NCBI GenBank assembly: GCA_003999685.1
Contig: CP021221.1
Span: 2,852,001-2,916,000, forward strand
Reading direction: 5' to 3'
DNA from: Taiwanofungus camphoratus
Taxonomy: Eukaryota; Basidiomycota; Agaricomycetes; Polyporales; Taiwanofungaceae
Length of the DNA stretch: 64,000 bases
Shown here: positions 12,918-24,849 of the stretch, piece after piece
Layout: each line of letters starts with the position of its first letter
How positions within the stretch are numbered: position 1 is the stretch's first letter
Made by a program: the position numbers and the translations under genes
The notes under the pieces: generated by a model
What the model saw: the letters and a program-made list of their open reading frames with translations, nothing else
Told to the model about the DNA's origin: nothing
Databases searched by the model: none

Positions 12918-14227
12918 TCAATCGTCGGTCAGATCGATAGTGATCGGGGTCCCCCGCTCCTTGCGAGAAACACCTCTTTCTAGAGCCTCTCTCTTGACGC
13001 GGAGGCTGGAGCCCGTCTGCGGCCGCCGATTCGCCTCCATGCTTTCTATCCTGCTCTGTAACGCTTGCAATTGTTGCTTGGAAGGGGTGGTCAGTCGACG
13101 ATGCAGCACTTGGCAAAGACACAAGGATATGGAGTACCTTCATGGCGACTAGCTCGTCGTCGTCGTTTTGGTCTGGGATCGCAGGTTTGACATCTACGCC
13201 GGAAGCGCTTTCGAGTTTGATGACGGGATTGACATCCTCAGGTGCATGATTATCCGTGCGAGGCTTCTTAGGTGCGCGGTTAGCTGCGGGCGGGTCTGCA
13301 TCGGGACTGCGAGTACGTCTGATTGTTGTGTCCTGGGAGCCAGACAATGCGCCAGTGTCCTCTGCCACTTGTAATGGCCGGGAACGAATTATTCTTTGGG
13401 CCTGCAGTACTGCTGAGTACCAGATTATTCGAAAATGTTTAGATAACGCAAATATGCAGAATTGTTCAATTACATCGGGGCTTATAAAAGAATTTGAAGG
13501 TTGCATATGGGCAGTTTTCATGATCGATATAGCCGACAGTGATCTTCCGGGAGTGATATTCAATCGCGTCTCCAAAGCTGACAGCAGATGGTAAGCCATA
13601 GCCTTAATTGCAGATATACGAAATCTGCCCACGAAACACAGTGAGTGCCAGCCATCTTGCTACTCTCATGGACAGGACCGGTTTCCCGACATTCCTCGTA
13701 CTTATTACACTCAGAATTGAGGTCGTAGCTCACACGATAAACACGGATTTCAATACAACCTATGGCGTTAAGGCCAGCACTCTCGGGATCAGCGATAGTA
13801 TCATCATCTGCCATGCTCACAGTCAGCATAATTCATACAAAAAAGGATGTTGTGTTACATACCTGTTGTGACGATATCGGCAAAGTAGAATGGTCTAAGT
13901 GACTCCGCAGATATCATAACACCCTTGCACTCCATTCTTTCGTGCGGGTCACATATACGGCCAGACTGGTAACGGCCGTCGATATAATTATTGAACCCTA
14001 CAGCGTGGGTCGAAAGGCGGTTTTTGCAACGTATCTTGAATGTCTGCATTCATTGATGATCATTAACGAACAGGAACCCGTGAGGAGCACTAGCACAACT
14101 GAACCTTGCCTGCTTCACTAGCTATGAAGCAACTAATGGTTCGCTCATTCTCAATTTTCACGGAGTACTCCTTGAAGGCCTTCTTGTCACATACTATTGA
14201 GACGCTCAACTGGTGGTGCTTGGGCAT
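12918..14227 (-). CDS. DUF7918 protein with C-terminal SUMO-interaction-like motif (copy A)
   Basis: Six exons on the minus strand: 14227..14105, 14043..13863, 13807..13633, 13577..13474, 13412..13138 and 13076..12918, giving 338 aa. The N-terminal ~200 residues match the fungal DUF7918 pattern: ISCFIASEAGKTFKI, the ICDP/RPFYF block, GCIEIRVYRV, VHESSKMAGTHCVS and a YATFKFFY strand. A Pro/Lys-rich linker has an NLS-like APKKPR. The protein ends in PITIDLTDD. The start was chosen by alignment with copy B; an upstream in-frame ATG at 14293 would add 22 residues. The biochemical function of DUF7918 is unknown. The gene lies 825 bp from copy B, same strand, same exon plan. Confidence 0.85.
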
Positions 14228-15052
14228 CTGGGAGAATAATGGGGGGTGGGAAACTACGCTTGACTCTTCCGGACACGCCTGCGCGTCCTGCATAATCAGG
14301 TGACTGACGCGCTTGTGGCGGACGCCACACGTGACCTTGTACTGAACTGCTGCGAACCGATCAAGGGGCAGGCAAAAATCAGATTTTCGACACGAGGTCA
14401 GAAATCCCGGTTACTTAAGCGCCCCCAAGACCCCCCGTGGGAACTTTCCACGCACTATATTTGGAAGGCGCCTTCCATAATGGGATATACCTCGTGGGCG
14501 CGTGTCAATCTGCACGTGGTTAATATCACTTATATGTCACAGTCATGACAAGTGTATGAGTTGCCTTACCATATTTGGCAGCATACCGACATCTCAGTAT
14601 GGTCATCAACACCAATGACTTGGGAGGGCTCCAAAATCGGGAAAGAGGCTTAGTTACAGTATGTATTGCTTATTTTGAGTGTCTATATCATAGTTGTACC
14701 ACAGTTTAGCCCATTTAACACCTGGGAGAAAATACAGCTAACTGGTAAGAAATCCCCTACCCTGTGTCTCGGCATCTGCCGGTGCGTGCCCCTTGGAACC
14801 GATGAGCAAATGATTCCTTCCCTTAGTATGCCATATTTTCTCTCGCACAAAACCCGCTAAAGTCTCTAGCATACTTGCTTGCTGACAGGCTGCTATCACC
14901 GACACGAATACATTAAAAGGGCTATCATCGTTGAGTAGAACGTACAGGAGTGTGTTCAAATGGATGCTCTCCAATATGTCAATACAAGGGTACAGGTGCT
15001 CGCATTCTGTTAGACGAGCGATCCTGCCCAGCGGTCGCACTTGCACGTGTTG
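14228..15052. other. spacer between DUF7918 copies
   Basis: No gene supported. It carries one copy of a dispersed repeat at 14365-14413 and otherwise holds the presumed promoter of copy A and 3' flank of copy B. Confidence 0.5.
14365..14413 (+). repeat. dispersed 49-bp repeat, copy 1
   Basis: Matches 47631-47679 at 45 of 49 positions, and all four differences are A/G transitions. The first 29 bp also match 52355-52383 on the other strand. Its core AAAATC-N-GATTTT is an inverted repeat. The family is not recognised; it may be the end of a non-autonomous element. Confidence 0.7.
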
Positions 15053-16357
15053 TCAGTCGTCAGTCAGGTCGATCACAACTGCCGCACTTTGCCTAGCCTT
15101 GGTTTCTATAGCTTCTTGCTTGACGCGGGGACCAACACTAGCCTGCTGGTGCCCCGATTCAATTTGTTCTATGTTGCTCAGGAGCGCCTGCAGTTGACGC
15201 TTGGAGGGGGCAATTAACAGATCAAGCATAACCCTCGGGAAGGAAAGCTATGGGGGGCAACATACCTTGATGGCGGCAAGGTCGACATTCTCGCCCTGTG
15301 GCGCGATAGCAGGCTTCACATCCGCCTCCGCCTCCATTTTTACAGCGCCACCGGTCTGGACGGCAGGCGCATGCGCAGGTTGGTCGGTTCGCGTTCTTTT
15401 AGCGGGTGGCATGGCGGGCTGTGTCTCGGCCGGCTCAGCAGCTGCGCGCTTCTTTCCCTTGTCGTGGGAGGTGGCAGATATCTGGGCAGGCTCTGGTGAC
15501 TGTGGCGGAGGACGGGGGATTATTCCCTGCGCTTGCAGCATCGCTGCGCACAACGTCAACAGCCCGCAAAGAAGAGGCAGCCAGTGTTTACAGCAGGCTC
15601 TCACCCCTAGATCTGTATAGGAATTTGAACGTCGCCCAGGGATACGTCTTCGGGTCAATGTATTTGACCTTCAACCGCGAACCCGGGTTGCATTCGATTT
15701 CACCGCCCAAACTGGCGGAATGTAAGTCTCGGGGCGGAGGGTAGCATTGCGAGCGACTCACGAGACGCAGTGCGCACCTGCCATTTTGCTGCGCTCGTGG
15801 ACGGACCCGTGTTCTTGAGTTTCACGACGCTTGGTAAAGGCTTTGGTGTATTTCCTTCTGACGCGCATAGCGCGGATCTCTATGCAGCCCAAAGCACTCA
15901 AGGTAGCGTCATCGGGATCAGCGATGTTCTCATCGTCTGGCGCAGACAAAATGAACATTTGCGGGGACGCAAAGCTGGCACATGACAAACATACCAGTAG
16001 TAGAGAGCTCCGTAAAGCAGTATGGCGTGTACGTCGATGGGGAAGTCCGGGGCCCCTCCGAGAATTGTTGTTTGCCAGGGTCACACAGACGACCCTGCTT
16101 GTGACTCCCGTCCATGTGACAATGAAAAGTAACGACCTCATCTTCCAAAAAATTGCGCGCGGAGATGAGGAATGTCTGTATTTCAGAGAGGATCAGAATA
16201 TAGACGAGACAGCGACAATTACATTGACTAGGACCTTCCCGGCCTCACTAGCGATGAAGCAAACGACGGGCCGCTCATCCATTACGGCTACATCGTACTC
16301 ATCGAGGTCTTTTCCATCACAGACAATTGAGACGCTCAAATCACGGAGCTGGGGCAT
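15053..16357 (-). CDS. DUF7918 protein with C-terminal SUMO-interaction-like motif (copy B)
   Basis: Six minus-strand exons: 16357..16235, 16175..15995, 15936..15762, 15711..15605, 15543..15266 and 15199..15053, giving 336 aa. Exons 1-3 have the same lengths as in copy A (123, 181 and 175 nt), and all intron positions and phases agree. Recognisable blocks are PVVCFIASEAGKTFLI, RLCDPG, GCIEIRAMRVRR, VHERSKMAGAHCVS, YPWATFKFLYR and MLQAQGIIP. A Lys/Pro linker has PAKRTRT, and the C-terminal segment RQLQALLSN resembles the coiled segment QQLQALQSR of copy A. The protein ends AVVIDLTDD. It is an older tandem duplicate, judging from roughly 60% identity in exon 1. Role unknown; a nuclear, SUMO-linked role is an inference from the tail and the basic linker. 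Confidence 0.87.
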
Positions 16358-16826
16358 GATAGTAGAGCATGAAGCTCAAGGGCAGTAGTGTCGACGGACT
16401 CAAAAGTCACTGAACCAGTGATCGCCTCTCACGAAGATTTGCACGTGAGCGCGCCGCGACGCGCCATGGCACGTGGACGATTAGACGCCGTATAGTAGCA
16501 CCGTACCTCAGGCATTCAGTAATCAAAAATTAATTTCAGTACTCAGTTTCTGAGAACACCATGCGCAAGCTGCGAGCAGCTGCAGAAACAGCAGGAACGA
16601 TGTTGAGTACCCGCTCGTTGTTTTGGCGATTGGAGTGCCCGTTTCGGGTACTGCTTGCCCGCGGAAGCAGGACTGACGTCACTGCCTGCCCCAAGTGACG
16701 TTCACGCACGACCCACACCAGGCGAGCGCACGACCCCCCGTCCGCGTCCTTAAAAGTCAAGCCATCTCTCTTGCCAGAACAACCACCCACCACACGTACA
16801 CCAGCACCCAGACGCACCGACACAGC
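16358..16826. other. divergent promoter region
   Basis: Lies between DUF7918 copy B (minus) and the GC-rich gene at 16827 (plus). A TATA-like cttaaaag sits near 16749, about 80 bp before the plus-strand ATG. No other feature seen. Confidence 0.4.
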
Positions 16827-18101
16827 ATGATCCCCCGCCGCGTCCCCCACCTCGCCCGCCACCTCGCCCACCCCCGCCCACGCTTCCGCCTCCTCCACGG
16901 CATCCCCCCCGCCGCCGACACCACCCAGCCCGGAAAAGACCCGCAGCTCTCCCAGGGCACCGTCGCCCAGCATGGCCACCGCCACCCCCGCGACCCGCAG
17001 GACCAGGCCGCCCGCGCCGCCCAGGCCGTCCGAGCCAACGCCTCCGCCCCGCTCGACGCCGCCTCCGCCCAGCCCGGCAAGCACGCCCCGCGCGACGACG
17101 TCACGGGCAACCCCGAGGGCGTCGGCTTCGCGGAGCAGGTCGGCGGCCAGAGCGCACGCGGGCGCGGCGGCACGATGGGCGGCACGGAAGAGAGTACGCC
17201 GCCCGGCTTCTTGAGCGCGCTGAAGAGCAAGCTGGGGTTCAGCACGAGCAGTGCGCAGGCGAAGATCGGGACGGGTGCTATGTCGGTGCAGGGCAGGAGA
17301 GAGCTGCATTCAAGCACGGTGAGAGGCGCGCAGCCGACGCGCGGCCAGGCGCCCGCAGCCAGCAGGCAGCCGAAAGACAGAACGAATGCGGAGCAGAACC
17401 CGCATCTGAAGCATAAGCCGAGCGGCACGTCCGCAGGTCCGGACAAGGGCAAGGGCAACGCGGGCGAGGAGCTCCGCCTCCCGTCACACAAGGTGAGCGG
17501 CTATATGCACACTTACACGCTTCATCTCGTTCAATGTGCTGACCGCACACACAGCTCGCTGACACATGGCCCGCCGCGCAACATCCGCCACACGCGCGCG
17601 CGTTCTCCACCTCCGCGCACCGGCGCGACGCGAAGGAGAAGCACACCGCGGACGCGTACTCCAAGGACGTCGACGCGTCGCCGCCCACGTCGTCCACGAC
17701 GCACCAGGTCGACGCGTCCGCCACCGGCGCGCAGGTGCAGCGCGCGAACGAGCCGCCCACCGGCGGCTTCAGCCAGGCCGGCTCCGAGACGCGCGAGTAC
17801 CAGACCGTGCGTGTCCTCCCCGTCCCTCTTCTTCCCTTCCCTTCTCTTCTCCTTCCTTCCCACCCCCGCTTTAGAGTATCTGGCGCGCATATACTGACCG
17901 ACCACGCTGCAGGTGAACCGGGACGAACCGTACGACGTCCCGCCGTCGTCCGGGCCCGTGAAGGAGCAGAAACTGCGCTACGGCGGCACGGGCGGGCTCA
18001 AGGCGCGCGCGAGCGGGGACAGCGGCGGCGACTCGGTGAGCAAGCCCAACGAGGGCCCGGAGGGCACGAGCAAGGAGGGGCGCAAGCCCGAAGGCCGGTG
18101 A
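16827..18101 (+). CDS. putative mitochondrial protein, unnamed family
   Basis: Exons 16827..17492, 17555..17806 and 17913..18101 give 368 aa with all phases 0. The first 30 residues are Arg/His-rich without acids (MIPRRVPHLARHLAHPRPRF), a good mitochondrial presequence. The rest is hydrophilic, Gly/Ala/Lys-rich and low in hydrophobics, with QTVNRDEPYDVP and YGGTGGLKARASGDSGGDS near the end. The ending resembles small conserved fungal mitochondrial proteins of unknown role, but I cannot name it. Codon third positions are almost all G or C, unlike neighbours. Because GC is so high, long open frames on the opposite strand (for example 16757-17491) are chance shadows. Confidence 0.75.
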
Positions 18102-20002
18102 GAGAAACAGGATTTGAGGGGGGAGCTTATAGATTAGTGTCGCATGTTGCCATTGGCAAGCACATGTACGACCAGGCAAAACGTACATAACCTGTAACCA
18201 CACTTGTAGCTGTAATGATATTGTATTTATATCTTTCAGGATTAACTGGGCTGCGGCGCCCCCCGGTTGTGCAGTCTCGGTCCTCCTTGAAGAGCACTTT
18301 TGATAGAAATTGAGGCATCAGCTTTGACTTGCATACTTGCAGGTTGTACGTCTACACTGGAGCGCACAGAGAGAGGTACCCGTGCAAGGCGAGCCTACTT
18401 CGTCACTTTGACGCTCCCAGACAAATGCTACTCTCAAACGATTCAATGCGTGCCTTCCGAGTGCACCACTTGACAGAGACCAAGGCTGCGTCCTGCTTCG
18501 ACAGTTCGTCCTCCGAGTCGTGGTGTCTCCGTACCTATCGCCGTACGCAATGTGTATTTCCAGGTCTGCAAACGGCAGCCGTTGAATGTACATATCAGTG
18601 GACGTTGGCGTTGCGTTCGATTTGACGAGGACGTACAACGGTCCGCTGCCATCTTCGCCATGCTCCACTACTCGTACCCCATAAGAACCCTAGGCCTGCG
18701 CTGCAGCACTCGTGCGGTTTGCCTCACGTGGGACGGGGCATTCCTCACATCAGTACTTAGCAGTACGTTTGCGAGCGCCGTACCTCTGCCGGCCTCGAGT
18801 CGTCACCGTGATCTGGTGATCCAGGCTGCGGAAATGACTCGTCCAGCGAAACGCGCACACAAGAGGGTGCCAGGACAGGATGACAACAGCACAACGTGCG
18901 GAAGCGCCATATCAATTGACACGAATGGAGGCCTTCTGCTTGCAGCACGCACGCAGGCATCCCGTTTTCACATACTTCCTGAATCTCGTCTGTTGTTGCT
19001 CATGTTGGTGACATCGCGTCTTGGAAACGCTACACAGCTTCGGAAACAGGAAGTCTTACCTGCTCGGGTCCGCTCCGACACAGCATGGGCTCGTGTGCGT
19101 CTCCCGGAATCCCACCGATGATTCTGATACAAATCACCCCAGCGTGGTTATGAACGTGATAGATACCCCGGCGCTGAGCCTTGCACCGTCAGAAGAACCT
19201 CCAGAACGTATGCACGGGGTGAACACTTTCACCACCGTGATTCGTGAGACCTGGAATGTATGACGAGTATTTCCTAGGTGGGTCTTGAATGTTTGGGTTG
19301 GCACGCCAGAGTGGCAGGCGAGAAGGCGCCTTTCGCGAACACAAGCAGATGCAGATGGCGTCATGGCCCACTTGCGTGGTGAACTCGTCGACGCAGATTC
19401 TTCGGTTGAAGGCCACCAGTACATAGGGCCGAGAAAAACCTAACATGTCGCATGACCAACGCTAGCATAGGGGTTTGATCCTTCGGCACTGCGGCAGCGC
19501 TCTTCAGCGTTTGCATTCCTAATGTTGCAGCGAGTGTCACGCTGAGCACCGAAATTGTGTTGGTACGCAGTCAAAGGCCGCCTTCAAGTTTCAACACGAG
19601 CTGAGCTTCAGTAATGTGCACATGAGTACGTAGTATAGCATGGGTCGACGATACCCACAGTACCCGTCGAAGATCACGCCTCCAGAGGGGTCTGCATTCC
19701 CGGAGAGCCGGGCCGTTAGCCGGCGGGGTATCTGCATCATCTCGTCCGAAATTTTGTGATAGGAAGAACCAGCATGTGTCTGGTCTTTACATATTAGTTC
19801 GAACACCGAGTCACTCAAATATGTCGTGCACAACGTTTTGCTCACGTCTCGCCGGCACTCTGGTTGACAGTGTTGCGCAAGGGCTCTACGCCTTTATGTT
19901 TCCCGGGTGTATATAGGATCGTGCCTCCCGAGTGAGAGCCAGCTCTAGCGGTTTCCTGCAATATTTGTTCTATACCTTGGCGCAGAAGCAGTTCCAATCG
20001 TC
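18102..20002. other. unresolved region
   Basis: No complete gene could be built across 1.9 kb. The minus strand has short coding-like stretches. One (about 18675-18490, reading GSYGVRVVEHGEDGSGPLYV onward) begins right after a cctag acceptor. Others lie at 19446-19189 and 19845-19591. None joins into a recognisable domain, so this may be a decayed or very fragmented gene, or chance. Confidence 0.3.
19907..19916 (+). promoter_or_regulatory. TATA-box-like element
   Basis: The sequence gtgtatatag lies about 90 bp before the ATG of the PIN-like carrier at 20003, a plausible core promoter position. Inference only. Confidence 0.4.
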
Positions 20003-21888
20003 ATGGCCTCTGCAGCATTTCTGATATATTCAGGTATAATGCCTCTTATCAAGACGTGCGTGGACTGCTCCTTCTCCTGTATAGTCGCCATTTTGACTCT
20101 TCTACAGTTTCATCGGCATTATCATGGGCTATATACTGGCCAAGCGAGGTCTGTTTTCGGCAGAAGCATCAAGAGGGGCATCTCAAGTCACGATGAACGT
20201 ATCGTTACCCGCACTCATTTTTGCTAACATCGTTCCTGCTTTCACGCCTTCCAACGTTTCTGCCTTGGGACCGCTTTTCCTGACCGCGTTCTCGTATCAA
20301 GCGATTGGATTTGCATTTGGTCTGATCATTCGAGAAGTATTCTACGTGCCTCGAAATTTCTGGCAGGGCATCGTCATCTTGACTGGTATGAGCAACTGGG
20401 GGAATTTACGTTAGTACTGTTGTAAGAAATGGCGGAGGAATCCGATAATTGTATCTCATCGTCTTGTCTTTCAGCCAATGCTGTCGTGATGTCTATCACA
20501 GAACAACCGCCGTTCAATCCCAATACCGATCCTGCCCGTGCGTACTTCATTAATCTACACGTTGGGAATTCATATAAATTTGCCGAGGTAGTGGGCGTCT
20601 CTTTCGTCTCCATCTTCATTGTATCCTATCATCTTGTCTTTTGGGTGGCGGGCGCTGCACATTCTCTTTCCTGGGACTACTTACCGGGGGTTCCACAGGG
20701 GGATGCAGCAGAGCGCCCAGTATCATGGAAGGAGAAGCCAATAGGTGGCTTCGTCGCACGCCGCATATTACGGATGAAGGTACCGTCCAGGGAGCCCTCT
20801 GCAGATGTCAAAGTAGACGCGACATCGGCAGCAAAAAATGAGAAGGATCACTTGACTGATTTGGAGAAGAATGCCTCGCCACCGATGGCGCAGCAAGTGC
20901 TTGGAGATGTCCCTTATGATCATGACCCTGATGTTCAACTGGCCCGACGGACGTCACGTCTCTCGGCCATCTCCCCTGGAGAGCCTCTGACGCATGTAAA
21001 TTCATCATCTGTACTACCAACCGCACCGCCGTCTTCCCCATGCCCAAGTGTACATCCTGAAACTCCAAGTATCCCTCCGTCTTTCCCTAAACGCATGGTG
21101 CAAGCTCTGAGGCCACTATCGGCTGTTGTCACTCCAATCACTCTCACGCTTGCTGTTTCTCTTCCAATTGCGCTTATCACAGATCTGAAAGCGCTGTTTG
21201 TGAGTGTAGCAGACGAGGGAGGGCCAGATTGGCATGGTCCCGACGGGCGGCCACCACTAGCTTTTGTTATGGACACCAGTACGCTTTTTGACCGCGGCCG
21301 TACTCAAATGAATGGCACGGACTGACGATGTATTCTTGTGACTTGTCCGTGTAGCTGAGTTCCTAGGCAACATTGCAGTTCCATTGGCTCTCATTCTTCT
21401 TGGGGCGTCTTTTGCGCGTCTCAAAATCCCCCGTCCTATCTCTCGTCTCCCCATCATGGCTATGCTGGCCGTTTCGTTTGCTAAGATGGTGTTCCTACCT
21501 ATCATTGGTGTCTTCATGGTACAAGCTATGGTCAGAGGAGGACTGATTGATCGTGACGCGTTGGCGGAGAGATTCGTTGCCATGTTTTTGAGCGGAACTC
21601 CAGCAGCTGTCAAGTGGGTTTGGCAGCGGTGACATGCTCCTGACGTCTTGCTGATGTGTACGTTACGTTCAGCCAGCTGATCGTATCTTCCCTGTACTCC
21701 CCCGATGGGAACGTGGACACCCTCTCGGTGCGTTTGCTATTTTGAGCTTGCCTCCTTCAATTCTAAAGGGTCCACTCTAGGCGTTCCTTCTTGTTCAATG
21801 TAAGTGCATGCCTACCGATCATCTTTCGGCTTTCTTAATTACTGACGACTTGATAACAGATGTGTTTATGTTTTTCTCATCAGCGTAA
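20003..21888 (+). CDS. PIN-like auxin efflux carrier family transporter
   Basis: Seven exons: 20003..20055, 20108..20409, 20475..21278, 21355..21613, 21673..21727, 21781..21799 (19 nt) and 21860..21888, giving 506 aa. The family signature (membrane transport protein, PF03547) appears as IGIIMGYILAKRGL, NVSLPALIFANIVPAF, GMSNWGNLPNAVVMSI near the N-terminus and EFLGNIAVPLALILLGASFA and VFLPIIGVFMV near the C-terminus. About five helices lie on each side of a long hydrophilic loop (about residues 215-345) with charged and Pro/Ser-rich sequence. Fungal members sit in the ER or plasma membrane; substrates are mostly unknown. The first donor is at 20056, since that alone restores SGIMPLIKTFIG. The last two introns flank a 19-nt exon. 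Confidence 0.92.
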
Positions 21889-22571
21889 ATACGACCTTCT
21901 ACCCCCTCTCGATCCTGGCTAACTAATTCTTTACTCTTCAGGGCATTGACAGCTGTTTCTCTTTTACTTATATAGTATCGCGTCCACTTCATGATCCAGT
22001 TATCATGTCCGGAGACGATCATAGGCGGTGCAATGTCGCGATAGATTCCGCTGTTTGCTAGAAATATCCCGTGTTCATACCTGTATACATCTCGAATCTT
22101 GTTACATCCGGATCGTCTGTGCGATCTTCATCCATTGGTTCTACGCTCTCTGCATAGACGTACTCATGTCGCTGCCTAGAAATAGATATCGTACATTCAC
22201 AAATAGGATAACACGCATGATTCTGCAGCGATGTCAGTCTTCAAGATGCCCGCGCTCGAAATATACGAGTAAGTACGCAGAGTTGCAGCGTGCAGATACG
22301 TACACTGGTCCGGGTTTTATTTGTAAATTTCAGATTACTTGTCACATTCTGATGGTCCTTATCGCCACCAGGTTGGAGCAGAGAATCTGCTACTGGCCTT
22401 GGAGAACTACATTATGTTGCTATTGCCAATGATTATATATGTATAATTTCTATTCATGCTGTAAATACCATATCTATGGTCAACATTGCGTCCACTAGTA
22501 TGTATAGAATCTAAAGTAAGAGGATGATTTAGGCTTAATTTACTGTATGTCCAGAGCTCGGCTTCAATCAA
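21889..22571. other. intergenic region
   Basis: Spacer between two convergent genes. A 134-codon plus-strand frame at 22028-22432 is Cys/Arg-rich with no domain and is probably chance. Confidence 0.45.
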
Positions 22572-23775
22572 TCAATCGTCTGGGTCAAAATCAAGATCCT
22601 TGGCAACGTCTTCCCAAGCGTCCATCGTCTGCAGCAGCATCTCGCAGTGAGCTCTGACATGCACATATGTCACGTTGCCAAGGAAGAGGTACAACGGCAT
22701 TTCCCTCCCCTTCGCCTTGCCTTCTCCTCTCACGACGTCCACGACTAACTCCATCGCCTTCGCTGGATCTCCTGTGGCCTTTTTCCCAATTTCCCTAAAA
22801 TGTGCCATTGTATCCTCGCGCACCTCGTCGTAGTCGGGAACATGAGTGTTCATGGTATATGGAACGCTGTGAACATTTTCAGTGCGGAACGCGCCGGGCG
22901 CCACAATCATTATCCGGACGTTGAACTGGGCAAGTTCAGCTGCGTAAGTTTCCGCAACGCCTGTCCTCAATAGTCAACGATACCGCATAGCGAAGACTTG
23001 AAGTTCAAACACACCATGCAGCGCCGCTTTGGACGAGGCGTAGAAGCCTATTGCCTAGAATGGGCGGTGAGCGTCAAGCTTTTACGATGGCTGTAGTAAC
23101 TTTACAGGCGTCCCCGCATTCCATACGGATCGAGTTCCCATGAATAACACTGTGCCTGATCGACGCTTTCGCATATGCGGAAGTATAGCGTTGGTGACGT
23201 TTATGGCCCCGAAAAGGTTTGTCTGAAACTGCGTCAGAGCCGCCACCGATCTGAAGGTACAAGTGTGAGCCCCTTGACCGCTGAAACGTAACAGTAAGAC
23301 GATGACGCACCCGCCTTCTTCTATCATGGCTTTCATTCCATAGCCCGCATTGTTTACTACGACATCTATTCGGCCCCAAATGGACAGTGCTTCGTCCATC
23401 GTCGCCTGTACATTCTCGATGCTATCGGATACATCTAGCACAAGGATGCGCAGACGAGATTGGTCCGCATCAACCTGCGGGCAACAATCCAGTCGGCGGA
23501 CTGTGGCAATGACATAGTCACCTCGAGCGAGTACCAACGCAGCCAGGCGTTTTCCGAAGCCAGATGATGTCCCTAACATGATTGTGAGCATGTTGTGCAA
23601 GTGTTATCGACTGCAGAGTTGGGGTGCTCGTGCCAAACGCCTCAGTCAGTCCATATGTCCGTAGACAAACCCATTGATATCAGATAGAGCAACAATCCAA
23701 TGCGTCGAAGTGGTCATGGAACAAAACTGGATTGGACATACCGGTGATAAACCATATTTTTTGCCCAGCCTCCAT
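22572..23775 (-). CDS. short-chain dehydrogenase/reductase
   Basis: Exons 23775..23742, 23572..23311, 23250..23106, 23054..23015 and 22960..22572 give 289 aa. The NAD(P)-binding motif IWFITGTSSGFGKRL is made only by splicing the 34-nt first exon to exon 2, which decides the start. Then come VLDVSD, the NNAG motif (VVVNNAGYG) and the catalytic YASSK, which lies on a 40-nt exon, followed by IMIVAPGAFRTEN. The protein is a classical Rossmann-fold SDR of the fungal NAD(P)-dependent oxidoreductase type. The substrate cannot be told from sequence. No neighbouring biosynthetic cluster is visible. Confidence 0.92.
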
Positions 23776-24849
23776 AATCGCACTCAATAGCGGTTTGTTT
23801 TGTCATTGCATGCTACTGCAGTGATAAGCTTAAGTAGCTTTCAAGGAAAGCATTTCGGATCTTACGGGCGCTTATACCACGCCCGATCGTCTGTTTGTTG
23901 GTATCAGCGAGACGCAAGCATGACGCGAACACAGCCCCTGCTGTGATGGCTTAGTGGCAACCACAGCAAGAGTTACAGCAAACTAATGTTAAGCGCTCCG
24001 ATAACGAGACAGTGTAATGCCTCCGACTTACTGTAGCGAGTCCATCAATGCAACTATTTGCCAAGACCGCAAGGTGGGGTCTGAGAAACAATAATCCTTC
24101 ATGAATTCAGATGTAGATTGCCCATTAATTCGACGGTGGATGGTGTATTAACTACGTTCACCGCGTTCTCAAGAGAGGCCAACCGCGCTTTCATGTCGGA
24201 GAATCGGAAATTTTATCGGTACTCACCACCCGCGAGCAGGAGACAATGATTATGATACAGGAACATGGCTCGCACAGCGAAGGGAAATTCTCAGGCGCTA
24301 CGTTTGCGTGTCCCGAAGTGCCTGTGGCGCGTCAAATCAGGGAGTGGTGACATTTGTTCAGCGGACTCCGCGACAAAGTCGCTGCAGGTTGGATAGCCTT
24401 GCCATGTATAGCGCAGAACACCGGCGTCCCAGCAGTGGACCTTGTCCAGAATATACCGACTTACCTATTGGTTGACTTGACACCAAGTTCCGATGAGTGC
24501 GGTCGGGGCAAGCATCGACCATGTCGCTCCAATGGCCACCGCTCGAGAATATTTGAGTCGGAGCCTAGTTACAAGCAACAGACAGATGCAAGCACAGCCA
24601 CTGCGGCGTAGCTCTGGAATTTCAGTCTGCTAATCGGGAACTGGAATTCTGTTCCCAGGCCAGTCATGACCTACGGAGTTCGCCAAATACAATGAGTGAT
24701 ACTACTATGTCTCCGGCACGCCTGTCCGGAAGGGGTCAGAAAAAGATATGTACTCGGCATCAATAAAACATCGATCGACGAGCGATACAATGCTCAGAAA
24801 ACACCAGTCTCTATCAATATTGCGCCATCTCGAATCTCATCTCATTGCG
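23776..24849. other. intergenic region
   Basis: About 1.07 kb without a gene, RNA or repeat that I can support. Short open frames (for example 24354-24611) lack any coding signature. Confidence 0.45.

Noticed and set aside
16757-17491. Long minus-strand open frame (about 244 codons)
   Set aside because: It lies opposite the GC-rich plus-strand gene; few stop codons are expected by composition, and the translation is Cys/Trp/Arg-rich without domain features.
22028-22432. 134-codon plus-strand frame
   Set aside because: Cys/Arg-rich, no domain, no promoter-like context; probably chance in a convergent spacer.
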